Positions 1-7,601 of a DNA stretch of 32,906 bases are shown here, piece by piece. The position numbers were made by a program, and so were the translations under genes. Each line of letters starts with the position of its first letter. Position 1 is the stretch's first letter. The notes beneath the pieces were generated by a model. It was not told where the DNA came from and made no database searches. It worked only from the letters and a program-made list of their open reading frames with translations. Where the stretch lies: the NCBI GenBank assembly GCA_028870845.1, contig JAGWOR010000031.1, forward strand, positions 1-32,906, in the 5' to 3' direction. Origin of the DNA: Gammaproteobacteria bacterium (GTDB taxonomy: Bacteria; Pseudomonadota; Gammaproteobacteria; Natronospirales; REEB76).

Positions 1-110
1 CGCGAGTCTGGTATAACCTCATAGCCAATAAAGCTGGGGTGACCGATAGTTGGTGCTTTCCATGTAAATCGAATCGCATATCCGTTCATATATTATCCAA
101 AGAGGATTGT

Positions 111-935
111 ATGAAAGTGCCGTTATTTGTCTTTGTGGTTCTGGGTTTGCTGGGGGGCTTGCAGGTTTCTGCCCGGGCGGGGAACTGGGATAAGTATCTG
201 GCAATTTATAACCGCTTCTATCTGCTGAACAATCAGAAAATCACAAAAATAAACTGCTCAGTCGATGCCCCCAGCTTCGATCAATGGATAAAGCTGGTGC
301 GGACAGAGGTCGCGAAATTGGCCCCGAACCTGACGGTGGTTGACACGCTCGGCAGCTATTCGCTTACTTTCGAAAACCCAAAAGGGCTTTCAATCAGCGA
401 CCCGACCATGATGATCACTGCTCTTGGCAAGAACGGCCAAACCGATGACAGCGGGATTGAGCAGGAAATAACACAAACCGATAAAGCGGAATTCACAGCG
501 TCCGTGAAAGGCATCGATACGGTGCTGCAGAGCCTATTCACACTGCTGCAAACGCCGAAACCCGGCAATATCGACATCTATTACATATCGAATAACAATA
601 ATATCCAGACCGTGAGTTACGGAATGAGCGGTGCACAAGTGACGGCGACGTTCAATCCGGATTCGACCGCGATGAAAGTCACCAATCAGTATTCAGATCA
701 GGATGTACGCTTTTCCTACGAAAAGACACCGGCCGGCAAGCTGTTGTTGAACGCTTCGCAGGTGACCACAAAGGGTATATTCACTTCAAAAAACATATCA
801 ACCTCGGTGAACTACCAGAAACTTGGTAATGTGGAATTTCCGGAAAATATCGCAGTACAGGTGATGATCACCGGTATAGACATGCAGCAGACATCCAAGC
901 TGTCGATCAATATTGAGGGTTGCAAATTCAAATAA
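111..935 (+). CDS. Exported protein of unknown function
   Basis: 274 residues, family not recognised. The start at 111 is preferred over an upstream in-frame codon at 39 because an AGAGGA ribosome-binding site lies just before it and the protein then begins with a clean signal peptide (hydrophobic residues about 4-20, likely cleavage after ARA near residue 23). The mature part has no lipobox and no further membrane segment. It alternates short polar and aliphatic stretches, as in a beta-rich periplasmic domain, and has two cysteines (one near the start of the mature part, one four residues from the end) that could form a disulfide. It lies 17 nt upstream of the Sel1-repeat lipoprotein gene and is probably cotranscribed with it. 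The first 110 bases of the window hold no other gene I can support. Confidence 0.75.
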   Translation: MKVPLFVFVVLGLLGGLQVSARAGNWDKYLAIYNRFYLLNNQKITKINCSVDAPSFDQWIKLVRTEVAKLAPNLTVVDTLGSYSLTFENPKGLSISDPTMMITALGKNGQTDDSGIEQEITQTDKAEFTASVKGIDTVLQSLFTLLQTPKPGNIDIYYISNNNNIQTVSYGMSGAQVTATFNPDSTAMKVTNQYSDQDVRFSYEKTPAGKLLLNASQVTTKGIFTSKNISTSVNYQKLGNVEFPENIAVQVMITGIDMQQTSKLSINIEGCKFK

Positions 936-952
936 ACCTGAATGGTGGTGAT

Positions 953-2530
953 ATGAAAATCAGGGGAAATGTAAAACCCGGCTCTGACAAGCGCATCACA
1001 AATATATTGCTTGTGTTTTTGTTGATTTTGTCCGGCTGCGCTTCACACCCACCGGCGCCGGCGGGGTATGCCGGCTACAAGATTATGAAGCTTTCAGAGC
1101 TCACCAGCCTCGCCAAGCACGGCAACGTTGTTGCGCAGGCGAATCTCGCGGCCCGCTACTATGACGGCACTGGTGTGGCTTCAGACTGTGACAAGGCTTT
1201 TTATTGGGGGCAGAAAGCCGCCAATGCAGGCAATGCCAAGGGCGAACGGTACCTGGGGTACATGTTTGAAAATGGCTGCGGCACCGAGCAAAGCGATTCT
1301 ATCGCCGTGAACTGGTACGCAGCCGCTGCTGCGCAGGGGGATCCCAAGGCTGAAACCAGCCTGGGATGGATGTACGAAAATGGCTCCGGCGTGTCCAGGG
1401 ATTACGCGCAGGCGTTGTACTGGTACCGCATGGCCGTCAACCAGGGCAACAGCAGGGCAGAAGTTAACCTTGCTCTAATGTATATACACGGTAAAGGGGT
1501 GGGGAAAGACCCCGAACAGGCGGCCGCAATGTTCCGGGAAGCGGCTGATCAAGGCAATGCATATGGAGAAGTCGACCTTGGCGACCTGCTATATACAGGT
1601 CAGGGAATCAAACAGGATTTTTCAAAAGCCTGCAGCTGGTTCAAGAAAGCGGCGCGACAAGGCAATGTGAAATCGGAAGACGCAGTTGCCGATTGTTATC
1701 TTAAAGGTATTGGAACAAGGCAGGATTATCATCGGGCGTTTATCTGGTATCAAAAGTCCGCAAACACAGGTGATTTAGAGGGTGAATTGGCTCTTGGCGT
1801 GTTTTATCTGAAAGGCTTAGGTGTTCAGCAGAGTTATTCGAACGCATTTGTTTGGCTGCAGAAAGCCACCAAGCAAGGAAATTCACACGCGGAAGACACG
1901 CTGGGAGGTATGTACCTTAAGGGTTTGGGCGTCAAGCAGGATTATTCAGCTGCAATGCGAATGTTTCAGGATGCTGCGAAACAATCAGACCCGGTGGCAG
2001 ACCTGGGCTTAGCATCGCTTTACGTGTACGGGTACGGGGTGAAGCAGAACAAGTCAAAAGCAGTGGCCTTCACACGGAAAGCGGCAAACTTGGGATTATT
2101 TCCCGCACAACTTGAGATGGGAACGATGTACGACTGGGGTTGGGGCGTGCCGAAAGACCCGGAGAAGGCCCGGAAATGGTTCGAAAAGGCCGCTGGGCAC
2201 CAGTTCAGCAGCATGCAGGAATTCGAGCTCGCGATGAGGGCAATCATCAAGGCAAATCAAACCTACCCGTCACCCGCCCTGAAGGCCAATGAAGGCGGTA
2301 TGGTGGGGATCAGTTTCCACTATAAGGATGGCCGGGCCGTGGACGTGAAAGTCGCCAGTTCCAGCGGCGTTGCCGCACTGGATCAGGCAGCCAGGCAATC
2401 CGTCCAAAATTCATTATTGCCCGCACCACCTGCCGGAGCCGCATCCTCCGCCAAATTTACGATTGAAATCGACTTTGATCCGGCATCGTTTAAGTCCGAG
2501 ATGAAAAACGGATTGGCATCCTCAGGATAG
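953..2530 (+). CDS. Sel1-repeat lipoprotein with C-terminal TonB-like domain
   Basis: 525 residues. The start at 953 follows a GGTGGTG ribosome-binding site and gives a lipoprotein signal peptide with lipobox LSGC (Cys29). About ten consecutive 36-residue Sel1 (TPR-like) repeats follow, roughly residues 50-420, each with the A..LG..Y..G.GV..D...A..W...AA..G pattern; such repeats normally mediate protein-protein contact. The last about 85 residues resemble the TonB C-terminal fold: a V-F-Y-DGR-V-V turn, then SSG, then a helix containing LD.A, then a closing beta strand. There is no TonB-type membrane anchor or proline-rich span. It is predicted to sit lipid-anchored in the periplasm. The neighbouring lipoprotein gene, 30 nt downstream, contains the same C-terminal module, suggesting a shared partner. 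Role unknown. Confidence 0.85.
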   Translation: MKIRGNVKPGSDKRITNILLVFLLILSGCASHPPAPAGYAGYKIMKLSELTSLAKHGNVVAQANLAARYYDGTGVASDCDKAFYWGQKAANAGNAKGERYLGYMFENGCGTEQSDSIAVNWYAAAAAQGDPKAETSLGWMYENGSGVSRDYAQALYWYRMAVNQGNSRAEVNLALMYIHGKGVGKDPEQAAAMFREAADQGNAYGEVDLGDLLYTGQGIKQDFSKACSWFKKAARQGNVKSEDAVADCYLKGIGTRQDYHRAFIWYQKSANTGDLEGELALGVFYLKGLGVQQSYSNAFVWLQKATKQGNSHAEDTLGGMYLKGLGVKQDYSAAMRMFQDAAKQSDPVADLGLASLYVYGYGVKQNKSKAVAFTRKAANLGLFPAQLEMGTMYDWGWGVPKDPEKARKWFEKAAGHQFSSMQEFELAMRAIIKANQTYPSPALKANEGGMVGISFHYKDGRAVDVKVASSSGVAALDQAARQSVQNSLLPAPPAGAASSAKFTIEIDFDPASFKSEMKNGLASSG

Positions 2531-2560
2531 GCGAGCAACCGCAGAAATTTAGGTGGAGAT

Positions 2561-3496
2561 ATGAAATTCCAATATATACCGGTGTTGTGCCTGGCATTGC
2601 TTTTAATCGGCTGTGCCAGCCAGCCGGCCGAGCCGTATTGGCAGGATCCGAATTGGGTGAATGAACTCGGCAAGACAATCCAGAAAAATATTCAATATCC
2701 GGAAGTATTACCGCAGAACGCATCCACCAACGGGGTTCTTCCGTCCGGCAAAGCCGTGGTGCAACTCACCTACGAAAAAGGCGCGCTGAATTCAGTTGAA
2801 ATCATAAAGTCCACGGGATTCAAGGTATTGGATGACTCACTGCTCAATCAGATCCCGCATATCAAGCCGCCCTTGGCGCAGGGGCCCAATGCCGGGGAAT
2901 CTCACCAATTCCAGATCCCGATAAGCATCGGTCCCTTTAATATTGCTTTGTTCCGATATATTCGCAACGAATTGCAAAATCACATCGTTTATCCGCGTTC
3001 CGCCATCTTGCATGGCGACCAGGGATTGGTTGTGGTTGGCTTTCGGTATAAAAGTGGCAGGATATTCGACCCTCACATTATCAAGAGCAGTGGATATCCG
3101 GAACTGGATCGGTCGGTACTGAATGAACTGCTACATGTAAAACTTATAAATCCACCGCAATGGTTTAGCGGGAATACCTTTGATTTAACTACCTCGTATT
3201 GTTTTACATTTCATAATCAAACCTGCTCAGGCCAGATTCAGGAAGTTCGTTACGAGGCCGTGAAACAAACCAGCGAACCCCCGGCCACGGAAGCCTGTGC
3301 ATTGGTGGAATTTAACTATATTGACGGTAAAGCCGTGAACGTGGAGCTGTTGCACTCAAGCGGTTATCCTGCGCTGGACAAAAAGGGCTTGATGCTGGTG
3401 ACCCAGGGAAAATTCAATATCCCGGCTACAAAAATGGATAATCCCGCTAAAAAATATCAAATTCCGGTGTGCGAAAAATTTCAACCTGGGCTATAA
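2561..3496 (+). CDS. Lipoprotein with three tandem TonB-C-terminal-like domains
   Basis: 311 residues, start supported by AGGTGGAG ending 2 nt before the ATG. The signal peptide ends in lipobox LIGC (Cys18). Three units of about 80-100 residues follow. Each has a strand ending in a charged-G turn (YEKGAL, YKSGRI, YIDGKA), then an STG/SSG motif, then a helix beginning with VLD/ELD/ALD. This is the conserved core of the TonB C-terminal family, here near residues 65-130, 145-220 and 245-305. Real TonB has one such domain behind an inner-membrane anchor and proline spacer; both are absent here. The gene is close behind the Sel1 lipoprotein gene and probably in the same operon. A periplasmic scaffold or peptidoglycan/receptor-contacting role is possible but not shown. 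Confidence 0.8.
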   Translation: MKFQYIPVLCLALLLIGCASQPAEPYWQDPNWVNELGKTIQKNIQYPEVLPQNASTNGVLPSGKAVVQLTYEKGALNSVEIIKSTGFKVLDDSLLNQIPHIKPPLAQGPNAGESHQFQIPISIGPFNIALFRYIRNELQNHIVYPRSAILHGDQGLVVVGFRYKSGRIFDPHIIKSSGYPELDRSVLNELLHVKLINPPQWFSGNTFDLTTSYCFTFHNQTCSGQIQEVRYEAVKQTSEPPATEACALVEFNYIDGKAVNVELLHSSGYPALDKKGLMLVTQGKFNIPATKMDNPAKKYQIPVCEKFQPGL

Positions 3497-3535
3497 AGTT
3501 CATGCTCAAACTGGATTAGATTTTCCTGGTTTAGT

Positions 3536-4144
3536 TCAGGGCCGCGGATTAATCGTCAGATCCTCCACGTACACCAGCTCGCAGGCGCCGGGGCCGGTAT
3601 CGTCGCGGGTCAATGAACTGCGCCAGCGCCAGCCGCCGGGACGGTCCGCCTCCACCAGCAGTCCGTCCAGGGTCACCAGATCGCCCACGCGCACCTGCTT
3701 GAGCTCACGGGCCACTTCAGAATTGGCGGGGATCATGTGCATGTTGGCGCTGTGTGTTTCGATCTCGCGGCGCGGGATGGGAAAGGTTTTCACGTTCCAG
3801 GTGTAGAAGCGCACCCCCTGCTGGATGTTGATGTGCCGCAGCACCGCGCTGTCGGACATGCGCCCCCAGCCCAGGGCCAGGTCGGTGGGCGAGAGATAGG
3901 CGCCTGCGTCGAAATGGTAATCATCGCGGGAAAGCACCCGCGCTGTCAGTGCAAATTTTGCCAGGGGTTCCAGGCTGGCGTCTTTCATGTGCAGCGGCGG
4001 TTGGGGCGTGGTGAAATCGGTTTGCAGTGGTGCGTCCGGCGCCAGCACGCCATCACTGCGCGCAACCGGCCGCATGGAAAATTTGTGCACCACCATCAGC
4101 ACAATCAACACTGCGACCGCGAAATAAATGATTTTTCGTAGCAT
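3536..4144 (-). CDS. Membrane-anchored protein of unknown function
   Basis: 202 residues with one N-terminal membrane segment (about residues 5-20) and the remainder presumably periplasmic. The distal half contains SANMHMIPAN and a GDLVTLDGLLVEAD stretch, resembling a small beta-barrel (OB-like) domain, but I do not recognise a named family. No convincing ribosome-binding site precedes the ATG. It lies 35 nt downstream of the POT transporter gene on the same strand, so the two may be cotranscribed. It faces the lipoprotein gene ending at 3496 across a 39-nt convergent gap with no visible terminator. Confidence 0.7.
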   Translation of the reverse strand: MLRKIIYFAVAVLIVLMVVHKFSMRPVARSDGVLAPDAPLQTDFTTPQPPLHMKDASLEPLAKFALTARVLSRDDYHFDAGAYLSPTDLALGWGRMSDSAVLRHINIQQGVRFYTWNVKTFPIPRREIETHSANMHMIPANSEVARELKQVRVGDLVTLDGLLVEADRPGGWRWRSSLTRDDTGPGACELVYVEDLTINPRP

Positions 4145-4179
4145 TCAAGCGAACCCAGACGATGAGAAACAATTCATAT

Positions 4180-5697
4180 TCAATTGACTCCGATAAGTGA
4201 ATCGGTAGATTTCTGTGTGCCCACCAGCTTGTTCAACAGCGGTATTATGGCGGTCATCACGATGGCGCACACCAGCGCGCCGGCGCTTAATCCCGCGAAC
4301 AGCCGCAGGTAATAGGGCAGGGTGTCGGTGGCATGCGTCACGCCCGCAGGGATGCTGGCCAGGCTGGCGATGGCACCCCCCAGGTAGTTGCTCACGCCCA
4401 TGCCCAGAAACCAGGCGCCCATGACGATGCCGCGGGAGCGTTCCGGCACCAGCTGGGAAACCATGGAAAAGCCCAGTGCGCTGATGAGCAGCTCACCCAG
4501 GGACTGGGCTGCGTAGCCCGCCACCAGCCACCAGGACGAAACGGTGCCGGCTTGGGCACTGAAGCCGCCGGCCGCGTACAGGAAGAATGCCAGCGCCAGC
4601 AGGTACATGCCGGCGGTGTATTTCACCGCCATGGAGAAATCGCCGCGCCGGGTTTTCTGCATGCGCTGGTACAGCCAGGCCAGCGGCATGGCCAGCAGCA
4701 CCAGCCAGAACTGGTTGAGGTCCTGGAACTGTGCGGGCGACACGTGCAGTCCGAGAATGTCGTGGTTCACGTTGCGCAGGGCGAACAGCGTCAGTGATGT
4801 GTAGATCTGCTGGTTATAAATGGCCCAGATGGCGGAGACGCCGGTAAATATAATGCAGGCGACGACACGCTTGCGGGCCTGTTTCCCGCCGGTTACCAAC
4901 AGGTGCGTAAAAACATAAATCATAAGTAGCACAAATAGCCCGACCAGGCTGAATGCAGCGGCGGGATGGCTGATGATTTCCGCCAGCAGCCAGATGATGA
5001 ACACTGATACCGCCATCACCAGCCAGAATTTTCGCCAGTTGATTTTCTCGAAATCCGGCTTTGTGCCATAGGGCCGCAGGTAGTGCTGGAACACGCCGTA
5101 GTTCAACAGACCCAATGTCAAGCCGATGGCGCTAAGGCCGAAGGCCAGGTGCCAGCTGTCGAAATGCAGCGGGCCGATGGCGAGGTACCAGCCGCTCTGG
5201 TCCTTGATCCAGGGTGTCAGCAGGATGGAGACGAACGAGCCGATGTTGAGCGACATGTAGTACAGGGTGAACAGCACGTCAAGTTTGGAATGCTGGCCTT
5301 CGTGCAGGCGCGACACCAGGTTGTTGGGGTTCACCTTGAACAGGCCGTTGCCCAGGGCGATGAGGGCCATGGCCGGGAACAGGGTTGCCGGCAGCGGCAC
5401 CGACAGCAGCAGGTAACCGAGGCCCAGGGTGATGGCGCCCAGCACCAGGGTGCGCCGGGCGCCCAGCACCCGGTCCCCGATGTAGCCGCCCAGCATGGGC
5501 ATGGAATACACCAGCGCGGAAAACGCGCCCCAGATGATGTCGGCGCGGGCGTCGCCCAGTCCCAGGCGCTGCACCAGGTACAGCACCAGGATGGAGGCCA
5601 TGCCGTAATAGCCGAAGCGCTCCCAGATCTCGATGAAAAACAGCACCAGGAAGGCCCTGTTGGGATGGCGCCCGGAAGCCTTATTGCCCCATGTCAT
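4180..5697 (-). CDS. POT/PTR-family proton-dependent oligopeptide transporter
   Basis: 505 residues, the usual length of bacterial POT transporters such as DtpA. The family signature ExxERFxYYG is present at residues 23-32 (E23, E26, R27, Y30, Y31) in the first membrane helix; it couples proton binding to peptide transport. About 14 hydrophobic segments can be counted, and the N-terminal half carries the MFS-like GDRVLGARR loop between helices 2 and 3. It would import di- and tripeptides across the inner membrane using the proton gradient. An AGGG lies about 9 nt before the start. The gene diverges from the creatininase-family gene across an 82-nt gap that must hold both promoters. Substrate preference cannot be read from sequence. 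Confidence 0.92.
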   Translation of the reverse strand: MTWGNKASGRHPNRAFLVLFFIEIWERFGYYGMASILVLYLVQRLGLGDARADIIWGAFSALVYSMPMLGGYIGDRVLGARRTLVLGAITLGLGYLLLSVPLPATLFPAMALIALGNGLFKVNPNNLVSRLHEGQHSKLDVLFTLYYMSLNIGSFVSILLTPWIKDQSGWYLAIGPLHFDSWHLAFGLSAIGLTLGLLNYGVFQHYLRPYGTKPDFEKINWRKFWLVMAVSVFIIWLLAEIISHPAAAFSLVGLFVLLMIYVFTHLLVTGGKQARKRVVACIIFTGVSAIWAIYNQQIYTSLTLFALRNVNHDILGLHVSPAQFQDLNQFWLVLLAMPLAWLYQRMQKTRRGDFSMAVKYTAGMYLLALAFFLYAAGGFSAQAGTVSSWWLVAGYAAQSLGELLISALGFSMVSQLVPERSRGIVMGAWFLGMGVSNYLGGAIASLASIPAGVTHATDTLPYYLRLFAGLSAGALVCAIVMTAIIPLLNKLVGTQKSTDSLIGVN

Positions 5698-5779
5698 TTA
5701 TACTGCCCTGGCCTTTTTTGCTTGACGCGCCACTAGGTTTTGGCATTGCCCGCCGCATCGCGGGCCTGAATCCCGAAGG

Positions 5780-6490
5780 ATGCCGAAGGTGAAAATCAGC
5801 GAGATGCATTGGGCCCAGGTGGAAGCCTACCTCAAGCGCGACGACCGCGCCGTGCTGCCCATCGGCAGCACCGAGCAGCACGCCCAGTTGAGCCTGTGCG
5901 TGGACCACATCCTTTCCGAGCGCGTGGCGGTGGAGGCCGCCGAACCCCTGAACGTGCCGGTGTTCCCCGGCCTGCCCTATGGGATGACGCCCTATTTCAT
6001 GGGCTACCCGGGTACCGTGAGCCTGAGTGCCGATACCTATATGGCTCTCATACGTGACATCCTGGAAAGCCTGGCTACCCATGGTTTCAAGCGCATTCTG
6101 GTGGTGAACGGCCACGGCGGCAACTCGCCGGTGAAAGCCCTGATCGACGACTGGCAATCAAAAAAATCGGGGATCAAGGTGAAATTCCACAACTGGTGGA
6201 ATGCGCCGGCCACCTGGAAGAAGGTCACTGAGATCGATCCACTGGCCTCGCACGCCTCGTGGATGGAGAATTTTCCCTGGACCCGCATCGCCGGCGTTCA
6301 ATATCCATCCCAGCAGAAACCCATGCTGGACACATCAAAGTTCAGGTCGCTTGCACCCAAGGCGGCGCGCGAACATCTGGGGGACGGAAATTTCGGCGGG
6401 TACTATCAGCGCGCCGATGAGGATATGCTGGCCATCTGGCGAGTGGGGGTGGAAGAAACGCGCGCGGCCATCGAGGGTCATTGGCCCTGA
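5780..6490 (+). CDS. Creatininase-family amidohydrolase
   Basis: About 236 residues. The metal-site motifs of the creatininase/MftE/ArfB-like fold are visible: GSTEQHA (E32, H34), D42, and NGHGGN (H112) at the end of a beta strand. These match the two-metal ligands known in creatininase. The family also hydrolyses formamide groups in riboflavin and deazaflavin pathways, so the substrate is open. ATG 5780 has no room for a ribosome-binding site, while GTG 5789 follows GAAGG at good spacing and may be the true start, shortening the protein by three residues. The adaptor gene of an RND pump follows after 25 nt, suggesting one transcript. Confidence 0.85.
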   Translation: MPKVKISEMHWAQVEAYLKRDDRAVLPIGSTEQHAQLSLCVDHILSERVAVEAAEPLNVPVFPGLPYGMTPYFMGYPGTVSLSADTYMALIRDILESLATHGFKRILVVNGHGGNSPVKALIDDWQSKKSGIKVKFHNWWNAPATWKKVTEIDPLASHASWMENFPWTRIAGVQYPSQQKPMLDTSKFRSLAPKAAREHLGDGNFGGYYQRADEDMLAIWRVGVEETRAAIEGHWP

Positions 6491-6515
6491 AACAAAGCTG
6501 CTTGGAGGGGAAGGC

Positions 6516-7598
6516 ATGCGGAAAACAATAATAATTTTGCTGGCACTGACGCTGTCACTGGCGGCCTGCGGCAGAAAACCACAATCCGAAGAACAAGTGC
6601 GGCCGGTGCAGACCCTGGTGATGGGCAAATCCGGCACCACCATCAGCGCCAGCTATGCAGGCGTCACCACCGCCCGTTTCGAGAGCAAGCAGGGATTCCG
6701 GGTATCCGGCACGGTGATCAAGCGGCTGGTGGAAGTGGGCCAGCACGTGTTGAATGGCCAGCCACTCATGCAGCTGGATCCGTCGAACCTGGACCTGCAA
6801 CTGCAGGCGGCCCAGGCGCAATTGAACGCCGCCCGCAGCCAGGAGGCCCAGGCGCAGGTTACCTTGAACCGCGACGCGGAACTGCTCAAGCAGAATTTCA
6901 TCAGCCAGGCCGAATATGACCGCGACCAGGTGAACCTGGAAGCCGCCAAAGCGCAGTTGCAGGTGGCCCAGTCGCAGTTCGGCGAAGCCGGCAACCAGGC
7001 GGACTACGGCACGCTGCGCGCCGCGGTCACCGGTGTGGTCACCCAGATTGACGCCGACGTGGGCCAGGTGGTCAGCAGCGGCAAGCCGGTGATCACCATC
7101 GCCAAGGACGGCGACCGGGAAGTGGTCATCAACGTGCCGGAATCGCGCGTCGAACAGCTGCGCAAGGCCCAGGGTCTGTTCGTCACCCTGTGGGCGGTGC
7201 CCGGCAAGCGTTATACGGCCGAACTCAGGGAGATCGATCCGGACACGGACCAGACCACCCGCACCTACGATGCCCATGTGACGGTGCTGAAACCCGACAG
7301 CGCCATGCTCCTGGGCATGACCGCCTACGTGCATCTGCCGGACATCGGCGGACAAAAAGCCTACGTGCTGCCGCTGCCCGCGGTGTTTTACCAGGGCGAC
7401 AAACCCATGGTGTGGCTGGTGAACAAGGACTCGCTGGTCACCGCCCAACCGGTATCCCTGCAGACGGCCCGGGGCAACGACGCCATCATCAACGGCGGGC
7501 TTAAGGACGGCGACGTGGTGGTGACCGCCGGCGCCAGCCTGCTGCATGCCGGACAGAAGGTGAAACCGGTGGCTCCGCCCAATCCCTGGAATTATTGA
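6516..7598 (+). CDS. RND efflux periplasmic adaptor lipoprotein
   Basis: 360 residues. The start at 6516 follows a GGAGGGGAAGG ribosome-binding site; the longer frame that begins at 6201 only overlaps the preceding gene. Lipobox LAAC places Cys18 as the lipidated residue. The order of parts is typical of membrane fusion proteins: a lipoyl half (GFRVSGTVIKRLVEVGQHV), an alpha-helical hairpin rich in Q and A (about residues 90-155), the second lipoyl half (AAVTGVVTQI...GQVV), then beta-barrel and membrane-proximal domains. It bridges the inner-membrane pump to the TolC-like channel. The pump gene starts 3 nt after its stop codon. Confidence 0.93.
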   Translation: MRKTIIILLALTLSLAACGRKPQSEEQVRPVQTLVMGKSGTTISASYAGVTTARFESKQGFRVSGTVIKRLVEVGQHVLNGQPLMQLDPSNLDLQLQAAQAQLNAARSQEAQAQVTLNRDAELLKQNFISQAEYDRDQVNLEAAKAQLQVAQSQFGEAGNQADYGTLRAAVTGVVTQIDADVGQVVSSGKPVITIAKDGDREVVINVPESRVEQLRKAQGLFVTLWAVPGKRYTAELREIDPDTDQTTRTYDAHVTVLKPDSAMLLGMTAYVHLPDIGGQKAYVLPLPAVFYQGDKPMVWLVNKDSLVTAQPVSLQTARGNDAIINGGLKDGDVVVTAGASLLHAGQKVKPVAPPNPWNY

Positions 7599-7601
7599 TT
7601 C

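Noticed and set aside
5083-5736. Plus-strand open frame opposite the POT transporter gene
   Set aside because: Composition is Gln/His/Gly-rich antisense; the transporter with its ExxERFxYYG motif explains the region.
5748-5765. GCCCGC/GCGGGC hairpin before the creatininase gene
   Set aside because: Six base pairs with no T-run on either strand and close to the start codon; likely chance in GC-rich DNA.
6201-6515. Upstream extension of the efflux adaptor reading frame
   Set aside because: It overlaps the creatininase gene out of frame; the lipoprotein signal peptide and GGAGGGGAAGG mark the start at 6516.
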